From: Phoronis australis
Taxonomy: Eukaryota > Phoronida > Phoronidae
Length of the DNA: 52,896 bases
NCBI GenBank assembly: GCA_002633005.1
Contig: NMRA01000025.1
Coordinates: forward strand, 1,660,304-1,713,199
Direction: 5' to 3'
Under the pieces are notes generated by a model. That model was not told the DNA's origin and did no database searches. It saw only the letters and a program-made list of their open reading frames with translations. Numbering within the stretch: position 1 is the first letter of the stretch; each line of letters begins with the position of its first letter. Of the stretch, positions 22,160 through 33,600 are shown one piece after another. A program made the position numbers and the translations under genes.

Positions 22160-25100
22160 ATGGATGATGAGGAACTAGCACTGTCCAGCTCAACTTTAGC
22201 AGCTCTCAATGAATTTTTAGCGGAACAAAAGGAGAGAGATGAGAGGAAGAAGGACACGCTGCAGAAGTTGTCAAACAGTGAACCATTGAGTGTTGACTTT
22301 GATGAAGACTGGGTTAGTGAACGTAACAAGTTTTGTACGGTGATTTGCCAACTTTCAGCACACAATGTGGCAGACAAACGAACTTTTATTTTTCGAAATT
22401 TTCAACAAAAACCAAATTAAATTAGAAAGGAAATTTTAGTCTATTATTAGCGGAAGTTGAACAGTCTAGGTGGCATAACAACACTTTGTCACCCTTATAT
22501 GTAAAAAGGCAATTGTCCTTTGAAAAGTAGAAAAATGAATTTTGACAAATATTTTTCTGGGAAATAGTAAAGAAATACCATACTTTCTGGTGCATCTTGT
22601 GTGTCCTTGGAATTTGATATTATGTTTGTACACCCTGAAGTGGCCTTACGCATTTTGCGAATGAGCACTTTCTTTGCAATTTAGTTTAAGAATTAGATGT
22701 TAATTTAGGAGCAAATTACATTCAACTAAAATGAGTACCTCAACAATTGGTATTAATATTTTGTCTACCTTTCCATCTCTGGCAGAAAGAGGTTGGGATG
22801 AGACGAAACGAAAGATTTTAAAGTAATATAGGACCTTATCACCTTATCGACATGTCTGAGCATTTAGCCAAGTGTCTTCAAAAGTAAAGAAAGAATGTGT
22901 CTCGCTATCATTTCTAAGTTTGGTCAGCAGGCCACCTGTGGCTACATCACATGGCCAGACTTCAAGATGTTTGCAATTCCTAACAATGCTTTGGAGAACA
23001 TAACATAAAACATAGCATGTGAATCGGAGCTGAATTTCCACAATGTAACATTCTGAGTGCTAGGGTCCTGCACATACATAAGTCTAAAGACCATTTTATC
23101 CAATTTTCTTTTGAAGTTTGTGTACAACCTTTCAGCAACTGAGTCAGTTCTGGTATGACGATGACACAGCAGATATTCTCGCCAGGGAAGCGCTAAGAGT
23201 GGTCGGTGAACACGGATGTATAGCGTGCGTCTCCTGTCCCACCCTGTATGCACGCCTACGCCAGGTGAAGCCACAGACTTGCAAAGGTGAGTAATATGTT
23301 ACTCATTGTGTGTTGCTTATTACAGTTAAGTGTGTGTTGGGACAATCTTAACCATAGACGTCTATATTGTCACGAATTTCCATGATCTGAACACAGAGGG
23401 CGTTTTCTGGAAATGATCTCTCCGTATCGCCGACAATTGCTGCTGTATGTTTGGTGGCCACCGTGTAAAAAGTTTCCACGTCGCTGTTATTAAAACCCCA
23501 TACAGCACTAATCAGGTGTTGTTGAAAACGCAGATCTTAAACTGGGTGATGAATGGAGTAGTGTGACCAATCTCTGAACTTTTTTTTATTCTTGGGCTAT
23601 ATTGCATAAAATCAGATACAATAACTCACTGTGTAGTAAAAGGTGTTCTATCCCAAAATTTTAATAGCAACGAAAGTTTTTATTGAAGACACTGCACGTG
23701 TCAAATTCTGACGTTTCCTTATCATACAGTATAAATGAGAATGGTTTGTTGGGGATCTTATATATTTATACATTATGTGTTTGTGTTCCATCAACATCTA
23801 CTTGTGCTTGGTACTATGTTTGTTCAGGTCAGTGGTAACGTTCAGCTTGATGCCCCTGAATTATCAAGCAACCATGATATTACATTGCATTTGGTTTGAC
23901 ATTCACCTCTTTGTTTCCCAGTGACACTCTGCCTCACATTTACTTGAACAGCTACGGTGGCAATAATCACTTATGGACTTTGAGAACCAGTTGATACCTG
24001 TTATTCAGTGCAGAAAACTGGTTCTCAAAATGTGGGAGTGGGACCCTGTGGGTGACCATTATGATTAAGGTAACATAGTCGCTCTATCTTACTGATATTA
24101 GTGTAATAATCATTAAATGTTTCAGTGACCCTGTGGGTGACCATTATGATTAAGGTGACATAGTCGCTCTATCTTACTGATATTAATGTAATAATCATTA
24201 AATGTTTCAGTGACCCTGTTCGAGTATGACAATCGGTTTGCTGTATACAAGGATGACTTTGTGCAGTACGACTATCGCTCACCTCTAGATATTCCCCGTG
24301 ACCTGAGGGATACGTTTGACCTAGTTGTCGCTGACCCTCCATTTTTAGCTGAAGAATGTCTGACCAAGACTGCTGTGACGGTGAAATTTCTAACAAACCA
24401 AAAAATAATATTGTGCACTGGTAAGAATATTGTGTTTTCTTGAGCTATCTTATTGCAAAACATGAGGATCCCACTAGAGATAAAACTTGACCATCGGATG
24501 ATGATTGTCAGACTGTTGGAGTTTGCTTAAATGCAAACGCAAAAGCTGTTGAATTCAGTCCAGCTGCTTGGGCTGCTTGGTCATATTATGTAACCCTTTA
24601 TGACAACTCATTATATCATAAATTTATATGTACATTTTGACTGTTGGCAGCCCAGCCAGGTGGCTCTCAGTTGTGTTGACAGGGAATGGTGTAATTGAAA
24701 CTTGTGCTTCAGTTCACAAATTTAATTGATCAAAAAACGGACAATCGCCGTACAGGTATAAAAGTTCATATCGATTCGACGTTTCATCTATTCATTAGAC
24801 ATCATCGGGTTGTAAAACAATGAGGCATACCAGTCGGGTTACATCCCTTCAGTGAAATGAATGTAGCAAGAAATACAGGGAATAGTTCTGGCTTGAATCC
24901 TACCTGTAATAGGTCCATCATGGCTTTATGTATTATGACCTTGCAGACCAAATTTAAGTCACTTCAAGATGGTTACTTCAACTCAGTCAAATTAAATCCG
25001 ATAGTTGTTATAACATAATAAATTTTAAGCAGTGCTCGTCAAGAAATCATGGAGCTGTAAAACCTCACATTTCCAAGCAATCGAACAGAAGACAGCCAAT

Positions 25101-25832
25101 TGAAACTTGCCAGTCAAATCAGATTTTAGTGAAAATCTGCGACTCTTACTGTACACACCTAAAGTGTTCAGACAAAATGATACAGAATTCCCGGCATAAC
25201 GGTTGGATGCAAGCCAAAGTTGTCATCAGCGTAGCCTTCTCTAATGACCCACAATGAAGGGGAATTACCAAGAAAATTAATAAAATGGCGAGGTCCTTCT
25301 GCAATGACAACTTTGATGCTATTATCGTCATTGCCAGACATTTTTGCTGTTAGCAGAATTAACCGTCGTGGTGGCATCTTGTAGGCTTACTTTTGTCTTG
25401 TGCTGTAGGTTCAACATGATGGAAATGGATAACATAGGCGGATCCAGGGGGGTCAAGAGGGTCCAAACCCCTCTCCCCTTTTCCCCTTGATGTTAGTGAT
25501 TTCAAATCTAGAATTTTCAAATTGTTGACTTGAACCCCTCTTTCCCTCTTTTTAAAATTCTTGATCTTGATCCTTTTCAAAAAATCCTTGATCCACCCCC
25601 CCTTTAAAAAATCCTGGATCCACCCTAGGATAACCATTTCTAAGCGTGTTATGTGACCCATTTTTTACCACGTTTTACGTTACTTGTAGGCGAAGTGATG
25701 GAAGAGTTAGCATTACGACTGTTGGAGGCCAAGGTGTGCAAGTTTGCTCCAAAGCACAAAAGTAAACTGTCCAATACATTTCGGTGCTTTGCAAACTACA
25801 ATATGGACGAAGCGCTGGACAACATTAGTTAG
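22160..25832 (+). CDS. EEF1AKMT1: EEF1A lysine methyltransferase 1 (N6AMT2-like)
   Basis: The exons 22160-22312, 23136-23286, 24211-24420 and 25690-25832 join in frame to 218 aa, close to the ~214 aa of vertebrate homologues. The enzyme transfers methyl groups from S-adenosylmethionine to a lysine of elongation factor 1A. The order of features fits: an N-terminal helical stretch ending VDFDEDW, then [12 protein letters not shown], the segment [12 protein letters not shown], the acidic-loop [10 protein letters not shown], and the catalytic-type motif DPPF at residues 143-146 (DPPY in mammals). The C-terminal TFRCFANYN matches the family. An acceptor lies at 22136-22137 just before the ATG, so a 5' non-coding exon is likely. 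The acceptor of exon 3 is inside an 85-bp tandem duplication. A hammerhead-like remnant and MITE-like sequence sit in intron 3. The gene is convergent with the SRR1-domain gene. Confidence 0.93.
23958..24075 (+). mobile_element. Compact stem-loop element, copy 1 (EEF1AKMT1 intron 2)
   Basis: The inner arms 'ttgagaaccagtt' and 'aactggttctcaa' flank a ~28 nt loop. Outer arms 'aataatcactta' and 'gtgaccattat' extend the symmetry. Three relatives lie in NPRL2 introns (30365-30480, 36905-37020, 38248-38345). Here the right arm is continuous with the 85-bp tandem duplication that contains the splice acceptor. Confidence 0.7.
24042..24211 (+). repeat. 85-bp tandem duplication containing the exon 3 acceptor
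   Basis: Units 24042-24126 and 24127-24211 differ at only about two positions. Each ends 'aatgtttcag', so there are two equivalent 3' splice sites: AG at 24124-24125 and AG at 24209-24210. Only the second keeps the EEF1AKMT1 frame; the first would lead to an in-frame TAG about a dozen codons on. The copies meet at 'gaccctgt', which also starts exon 3. Confidence 0.9.
24727..24830 (-). mobile_element. Penelope-like remnant with hammerhead-like core (copy B)
   Basis: On the minus strand CCGATGA (24808-24802) is followed by a TCTA/TAGA stem and then an intact GAAAC (24785-24781). The flank 'aaaacggacaatcgccg' matches copy A at 5710. It lies antisense in intron 3 of EEF1AKMT1. One core base differs from CUGAUGA and there is one unpaired base before stem II, so activity is uncertain. 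Confidence 0.5.
25433..25625. mobile_element. GGATCCA-ended short element
   Basis: The left end 'ggcggatccagggggg' and right end 'cctggatccaccc' are rough inverted repeats. The interior has C/G runs and 'aaaatccttgatcc' units. It lies in EEF1AKMT1 intron 3, about 65 bp upstream of exon 4, and is related in style to the repeats at 11.6 and 15.75 kb. Confidence 0.5.
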
Positions 25833-26042
25833 CGTTATTAGGACACACGAGTGTTGTTTGCATGGACAGGCTGTGAGAGGTGGCTGAAGTCTCGAAAACT
25901 AAAGTTTGCTGTCTTGTGTTTACGGTGAATGTGGCCTTTATTGAAGGCATTTTTGGTAAACTTTTGACATGTTTTACTGTAAAAGGCATTTTAAATCTTT
26001 TCCATAATAATACAACAGAAATGTCATTTCTTGAAACAGGAA

Positions 26043-26133
26043 AGCGTGATGCAATGAGCAGTCCAAGCGTGATGCAATGAGCAGTCCAAGCGTGATGCAA
26101 TGAGCAGTCCAAGCGTGATGCAATGAGCAGTCC
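26043..26133. repeat. 23-bp tandem repeat, about four copies
   Basis: The unit 'aagcgtgatgcaatgagcag' plus 'tcc' is repeated with essentially no variation, between the convergent EEF1AKMT1 and SRR1-domain genes. The units are contiguous with no spacers, so this is a minisatellite. Confidence 0.9.
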
Positions 26134-26724
26134 AAATATTTTTTCTTAATGGCAGAGATGCTTATTTTTTTCAATCCCAGTCCCATTACATAACAATTTG
26201 CCATTTGACTTGTGCAATGGAGTCAGGAACATGTAATAAAAGTAATACAATAGTGATTCAGGTCAACCAATGTTTGCATTGTTTAACTTACACCTTGACA
26301 CTTACAGTTTGGAGAAATGTTATTTTTGTGAAAATTCTCATTTATAGAAATCAACTTTAGGTTGGAAATACCTTTTGGTGTAGGTAAATATACCAATTTT
26401 ATAGAAAACATCTTAAAAAGGGTCACATTTCCCTTTAACTGAAGACATGTGTTATACGATGTGGAAGAGCTGCAGTATAATACTGCTAGTGATTTACAAA
26501 ATGGAAGTAAATAATTATGTATAAATATTAAAGTATCAATATGACAATGAAAAAAACTTTTGGTGTTTCAAAAAAAAACAATACACAATAATAAAGATCT
26601 GTTCCCAGAAAGCACTAAAAAGCAATGTAGCTGGGCATTATATCTAGTGTAATGTTTCACATTTTGATTCATTGAAAATGAATAAGGATGAGACGTCAAG
26701 AACCATTGGCGTTCGAAATCTTGT

Positions 26725-26730
26725 TTTATT
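26725..26730 (-). terminator. Polyadenylation signal AATAAA after the SRR1-domain gene
   Basis: AATAAA on the minus strand, about 55 nt past the SRR1-domain stop codon. I saw no AATAAA between the NPRL2 stop and this point; a variant ATTAAA exists at 27494-27499 inside the SRR1 frame. It may therefore serve both genes. Confidence 0.5.
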
Positions 26731-26784
26731 AAAATTATAGCAATTTACAGAGGGATCTTTTTGGAATATTGCACCAAGAACATC

Positions 26785-27684
26785 TCATTTGCAAGCTTTT
26801 GTATTTACAATGATCTCCACATCAGTGGAATCGTAACTCGGCTCCTTCCGTTGTGACCATGATTTCATTGTCGCCACATGTTGGAACACATGCACAGATG
26901 TGTCATTGAAAACGTCACTATACTTTGTTCCATGTGGAATTCTAAACTCGCACGTGTAAGGCAACAGTTCTTGAATATACATATACTTTTCTTTAAAAAC
27001 TCTTTCTAATAAGTTTTCCTCCATTGCCTTAAAACTATTCCCAATAACAACTATATTCTTCAGGCACTCGCCCCAGTTGGCCCATAACAAATTGTTGTAC
27101 AAAGCTTTCCCACAGTGAGGCATATAGTACAGTGTCTTAACACCAGCTACACGTTTTCCTTCTTCATTATTGTCAATCATTTGCATATCTAGACCTCCCA
27201 GGATTTCCTTCTCCAGCTCACTGAACACTGGATCATACACCAGACATCTCTCTGGCTTCACGCACTCAATTAGCAATAACAATAGACTAAGCTGCCACCT
27301 GGCAGTAGGACATGAACTAAAGTTCCCCAAACCATAGCATACAATCTCTGTCCATGGGTATTCTTTTTTGCTGTCACAGTTCCCATGGCTTGTTTTGCAA
27401 TGAGATTGTAGGCCTCCCATTTCATCGTTACCAGAGTAAGGTCTAGAACTTATTTTCGGGATGTCTTGATCAATCATTGATTGTGCAGCTTGCTTTAATA
27501 CTTGTTCCATGTCTACCCATAATCCATCAGTGATCAAGTCTTGCTTGGCATTATCCAGCTTTTTCTTAAACAGTCCAACATCACAGTGTGTGTCGTCGTG
27601 AACTGGATCCACCAATGGTTGCTTCTTCGCACGCCGAGCGGCCTTACGGCGAGACACAACACAAAACTCAGAGTCAGCCATCAT
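26785..27684 (-). CDS. SRRD: SRR1-domain protein (SRRD-like), intronless
   Basis: This is a single open frame of 299 aa with an SRR1-like domain. SRR1 was first described in plant light/circadian signalling; the animal protein is implicated in haem and clock biology, but its biochemistry is poorly known. Family blocks visible in order are VCYGLGNFSSCPTARWQLSL, RCLVYDPVFSELE, MPHCGKALYNNLLWANW, IVVIGNSFKAMEENLL and FNDTSVHVF. A basic stretch RRKAARRAKK lies near the N-terminus. Two ATGs stand side by side at 27684; the second has A at -3 and G at +4. The start is 8 nt after the NPRL2 stop on the same strand and in a different frame, so the gene may be translated from a shared NPRL2 transcript. 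Absence of introns next to an eleven-exon gene is notable. The family call is firm, the gene symbol less so. Confidence 0.9.
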   Translation of the reverse strand: MMADSEFCVVSRRKAARRAKKQPLVDPVHDDTHCDVGLFKKKLDNAKQDLITDGLWVDMEQVLKQAAQSMIDQDIPKISSRPYSGNDEMGGLQSHCKTSHGNCDSKKEYPWTEIVCYGLGNFSSCPTARWQLSLLLLLIECVKPERCLVYDPVFSELEKEILGGLDMQMIDNNEEGKRVAGVKTLYYMPHCGKALYNNLLWANWGECLKNIVVIGNSFKAMEENLLERVFKEKYMYIQELLPYTCEFRIPHGTKYSDVFNDTSVHVFQHVATMKSWSQRKEPSYDSTDVEIIVNTKACK

Positions 27685-27692
27685 AACTTAAC

Positions 27693-30600
27693 TCACTTCC
27701 AGCAAAGTACAATACTGGGGTCTGACTCGATTCTATCACTCAACTCTTGGTGGCTCATTTCTGAAATTGGTTAAGAAAATTCAGAATTATGACTGTTACC
27801 AGAAATTTAAGGAAACCTGACCACCCAAATGTACCACCATGGGTCTATATTCAACCTACTTTTGCAGTCACAATTTAATTTTCTCAGTGTTTGTGAGTTT
27901 TCACAAAACGTCCACTGTCCGTCTAAAACAAAGCTACAATGGTTCATTCAGTGTTTTTAGACTGCCCAGCCATTACATTTGCAACTAGGCAGACTCCTAT
28001 TACAACATTACATGATGCATTTTCTGTTTATAGACCCCTCATTTCCAAAAGTACACAATGTGGGTTTACTTATGGGTTAGAGGAGGCAGTGTGGCCTAGT
28101 TGATAAGTGCCCGGCCCGCTTTCTTTACTCGAGGTCGTGGGTTCGAGTCCCACTGTGTCACATTGCTAAACCCTTGAGCCAGGTTTCCAGCTCCTCAGCT
28201 CAGTTTTAGCCATATATTAATAAAGCATAACAAGAGCAACGCAGAGCGTTGAAATGCGCCCACAATTACACCGCATACGGTATCCTTCTAGGGTTGTTCA
28301 TTGGTACCATAAAGTGGCCAGTAGAGGGCATATATGTAGTATGTTGTACTTTGCAAAATGGAAAGGCATGATCCTTGTCTCCTCAATAGGCTAGGGGCAA
28401 AATGTGAGTAATCTTCATAATACAAGCACATCCTATACACCAGTTGCTTAAAGCACCACAGAAACATAGAATTAAAAACAAATTTACCAACATACGAGAT
28501 TAGCACAGCATTAGAATGCCAGAAACAAATTTCTACTTGGAACTTTTCCTTCATAGTCACGAAGTAACACAAAGTACACACCTGAAGAAAATACAGAGGT
28601 CAATGTAAAATACTAAAATTGCCACTAGAGGCAAATACTAAAATTGCCACTAGAGGAATACCGGTAGTCAGAATCATCCTAAAGTCGTCATCGTCCGTTG
28701 TCAACATCACATAAATACACTTGCTAAATTTAGTAAAGATCCTGCAAACGGTTTGGGAGATACAGCCATGGGCGCAAAAAAAAAACAAAACTACCACTAG
28801 GAGGCGCCACAGTAGTCCAAATCATCTGAAAATCATTGTCAGCTGTCTTCCTTATAGTAAGCACATACACGCCAATTTTCACAATCATCCTTTGAGCGGT
28901 TTGGTTGATAGAGGGGTGGACGCAAAAATACAGACTCGAAAACAGTAAAAATGGCCACTAGGTGGCGCAAACTACGTCGAATCCATCTGAAAACAGTAGG
29001 ATAGCGTCATCTCACTAATAGGTGCCTACATACCAAATTTCATGAAAATCCGTTCAGGACTTTTGAAGATACAAAGGTAAGCGTAAAAAACTAAAATTGC
29101 CACTAGGGGGCACACCGGTAGTCGGATCCGTCCGAAAGTTCGCACATGCCGTCCCATTCATGAATGGAACATATGTGCCAAATTTCATGAACGTATGTCA
29201 AAGGGTTTTGGAGATAGAGCAGCGGACGCCAGACGCCGGACGGACGCCGCCCGGACGGACGGACAGAGATGACGGCATAATGCGTCCACATATAAATATG
29301 TGAGCGCATAAAAATGGTTCCAGGTGATCAGTGCCATGGGCCCACATGCGAGGCATGCGCACGTCTGGTACAACGTATATCAGACCGCATGCAATTATTT
29401 TTTTTACTTATGGGTTACCAGACAGGTAAGGTGTGCTGAGTATACACCATGGAGCTTACTATAAAAATTGCTGAATAATTTAGCCATTCCATCAAAACAG
29501 CAACAAAAATGAAGGAAATCTGATGAGAAAAAAAATTCAGACAAACCTTTTGTGAGAGTAATTGTCAATCGTTTTGAAAACTACAATTACTGCACCTACC
29601 ATTTTTGGAGCATATCTCATCACAACTGTGTAAGCCGTTGAACCAGGATGCGAGTTTGAAGGTTTTGGGTGGTGACAAAGACTCTGTCTGTAGTTTGACG
29701 GGGTAGGGGTGGAGCTTCCTGATAAAGTCGTGGATCAGACCAAATTGAATCAGTCTCCTACAGTGTAAAGTTTAACACAGTGAAACAACAGTACACCCTG
29801 CACCACAAATTTTGCTCGCAGACAATATTTTAGAACACTAGTACCACGTCAACTGTACAAAATACAAATCATTGATGTAAAAGGACAAAACATTTTATGA
29901 GAACATTCATAACCCAATATATATACAACATCGGATGTTCCGCTTCAGTCAAGCATCGTCAGTAACTATACAACCAATGAGAAGTTCAACAGCAAACTAC
30001 AGTACTGCAGTAAAACATCTTATGGTTTATATTATATGTTTTATTGAAATATGAATGTTCTCATGAAACGTTTCGTCTAATTTTTATTAGTATCATGACC
30101 AAAAACTGATATTGTACAATCATTACGTTAGAATACAAGTTGACTTGGCTACACCAAACTTTGATTACAACTGATATTTTTAGAAAAGCTTGGTACGTTC
30201 CTTGTACTTTTATAGATTGTAGCGAGTGTCCCACTTCATCAGATAACTTTCATCAAAAGTTAGCATAGTATATACTTGAGCGAGCAACTGGTACTTTTAT
30301 ACTATTGTGTCCACTCTCAACAAGCTTACATGAGATTTTTAGTCGCGCCTTAAATTATAAGGTAATAGGCGGATATGATGTGCCCTCATTTTGAGAACCA
30401 GTTTTCTCCACTGAATATCAGGCATCAAACTGGTTCTCAAAATGTGAGCACATTAGATCTGACTATTGCCAATTAGAAAATAAGATTTTTAACAAATACA
30501 TGACATATAGCCCCATTTTGGTTGATATGAATCCACATCAGGGTGATGAAAAATGTTCAGTCTGGTATTTGTCTAATTAATTATCAATCATAGCATGTTC

Positions 30601-33600
30601 CATGTAAAACCTCTTCATCATTCACCATTGCACAGTGATAAGACATTATAAATTATCACACCAGATGATAAACCTGCATGAAATACATCAAACATTGACA
30701 TACATCATTTATATGAATTTATAGAAATGGTTGACTTGAGTGTATTAATTAAAAAGAGCATTTATCATAAACGGAGACAAATCAAAATTGTGTGTAATAA
30801 TACCTGAAGTTTTAAAAATCTCGGCACGGACTGAATATTTTGGGAATAAAAACCATATGCTTCGATTCAAAAACAGTATTCTCTCAACATCTCAAATTCA
30901 AATTCCTTTGGTAGAAGTAGAATACACATTGTATGAGTGACCTAGTTTTCGAAAGGTATGGCCACTAACAGACTTCCGCCCTGAGCTGGACTAGTGGGGA
31001 ATGTCCCACTTAGCGTGCCGATTTTTTGTTAGGAGGGGCAGCATTGTGACTCTATAAATCAGTAGAACGGTAATGGTACCAGAATGTCCAGTGATGAACT
31101 GAGTGTGATGTAAAATAGTGGTAAGCACGCCACAGTGACACAACTGCCCTCCTTACACACAGCATTGTGGGTAAATACCACAGAAGCGAGAGAGGTGTTG
31201 TGGCATTTAGGTATGTGATCATTGTAACAACAATTTAGCATGCAGGCTTACTAATAGAATTACAATACACCTCACATTGTGAAATTGAATATGACTAGCT
31301 GGAAACAGGTGACAATAATAAATAAATTCACCGTATTGGCCAAGTCCACAAATTCAGAGCGTACCTTTCATTAACCTTGAGAGTACTCGGGTTATATCTT
31401 GTACAAAGGTCTCGTACAGTGGTGCCAGGAGTCAGCGCACAGTACATTGAGAAGACGTCGCGAAAATGAGGCAGTGACCGTGCTGAAACATTAAGTGATT
31501 GCAGACACATGACCGATGACTGAAGGTCTGTTTCATGATAAGTGACTTAAGACTTGAGTCAAAAATTTGGTCTTGCGCTCCACACAACAATTTCTGGAAA
31601 ATAATTAAATCTCAGTTACGAACAAAAAATGCAGCAAAGTCTCCGACAATAAGGGCTAGTTACTGAGATAATTTCAATAAATTATTTTTATATTTTGATG
31701 TGGTCATAATTACTTGACTAAACTTTTATTCAATAATTGAGAAGTGGGAGTATAAGACCAAATTTCTGTCTTCAAATCTTAAATCACTTTTCACGAAGTT
31801 AACACCACGGCTGGGTTGCATAAAACTTAAAAAATTATCCGCTGGATAAGTTTGATTGTTGTACGTCAGGTTTATTGTTCAACAATAACGGTGTGATGCG
31901 TGATAATGCGACGTCATAGTTGCTATATGGCGTATAACTTTTATGCAACTGGGTCCTGGTTTTCCATACATCTTATCTACCAGCAAATTTCACTTAGAAG
32001 TCAAGGCTCCTATCCACTGTACATATTTATCTACATCCCCTAACTTGTGCTTTTCATACATTCTCATATTTAATGTTCAGATGAATTCATATAAACACAT
32101 AGTACTTTGTAACAGATAAATCAAGGTACATGAAACACACCTAGCCATACATGGTGCACAGTGTGCAAATACATGATGACTTATAATAATGTATAACATT
32201 GCTTCATGTATCACTCATTGACTATTTTAAACTATGAATGACACTTCAAGAAGGCTAACCTTACAAAAAAACGAAGAGAGATGATCATAATTCTTATGAA
32301 AACTTCCAGAATGCATAAAAATGTTAGTCAAGAGTATTTATATCCATAGAAAGGTTGAACTTTTAAAGCTGTTTTTTGCCCTGTTCAGCTGGCTAAAATC
32401 CATGAGGCCTTTTACTTTATAAAATTGGTCTCACAATGTTTCTTATTGTGACAGGATTCTATTTGGATTACCAATAAGAAAGCTTCAGTTTATATGTTGT
32501 CGGCAAATCCTAAAAATAGCACATGTAGGCATTACCTGTGACTTGATCTGATGACGGAATTAGAATCTCATCATAAGGAACGTCATGGAACTGATTTTAT
32601 GAGAGTAAAAAGTCTAATTTGACTTTCCCTTTTTAGCTAGTCAAGCAGGGTGAAATGTAGTTTTAAGTTTCATAAAACAGCCAGCTCGCGAGTGCCCCTA
32701 TCATTTTCATAAAACAGCCAGCTCCTGAGTGCCCCGATCATTTTCATAAAACAGCCAGCTCCCGAGTGCCCCTATCATTTTCACAGACAGCTTACGGCCA
32801 TGTATACTATATTAATTTTGTAAACAGCTGAAGACAACTGTAAACTGCATGTTGACACATACCGTGTTTAGCTACGTACTGTAAGCAATTGGACTGTAGC
32901 AGTTTGTTATGCACCAACTCCTTGATGCGGGCTGTGGTTGTGTAGACGTTAGAATACTGTAAAGGTCAAACAAGGACAGTCAGTGCCAGGTCTGGCAGGA
33001 CTATGGTCGATTGTTTAAAATGAAGTATGTACAGTTGAATTTAGAATAGTTTTTAATAATCTCCTTACTCATCAAGAGACAAGCAACACAAATCACTGTG
33101 GTTACCACATGGAACAGGTACAGTACATCAAAAATTGCTGAGAAACGTCTTATTAGGGGTGCCAGGTGTACTCATTGCACCCCTTTTGCAGGGTAGATTT
33201 TTCTGTAGGAAAAACGGGACGACCAGTGTGCCGTTTGTGGAGCTCATGCCAATGCAGTTTGCCTTTTGCGGGGACAAAATGGACATTTAGGGGCTTATTG
33301 GACCCTGCGCGGGTACCGCAAAACTTGCTGAAAAAGTACTGCCTACCCGCAATTTTTGGTACACGCCTGCGGGCACCTTATCAATATAAGACACTCCCAG
33401 GGGACTCAGGTAGGAAGACGTTGGCCGAAAATAACATAATAATACTGCACGTATTTGCTAGTAAATCTCCACTTATTTTGCCATTTTTCAAAGGTTGATT
33501 TTGATTGCCTTGCTGGAAATGAAGGAAACTTTACCAATATTGTTTTTTATAGTCTGGTCTGCATGCCACCTGTTGGCCACATGACTAGGACACAATCATT

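Noticed and set aside
22009-22377. 122-codon minus-strand frame
   Set aside because: Antisense shadow of the first EEF1AKMT1 coding exon.
28082-28160. Possible functional tRNA gene
   Set aside because: Boxes A and B and the T-arm are present but the acceptor stem does not pair, and a SINE-like body follows.
33166-33498. 110-codon plus-strand frame with local GC enrichment
   Set aside because: Lies in an NPRL2 intron and shows no family features; possibly repeat-derived, but no second copy was seen.
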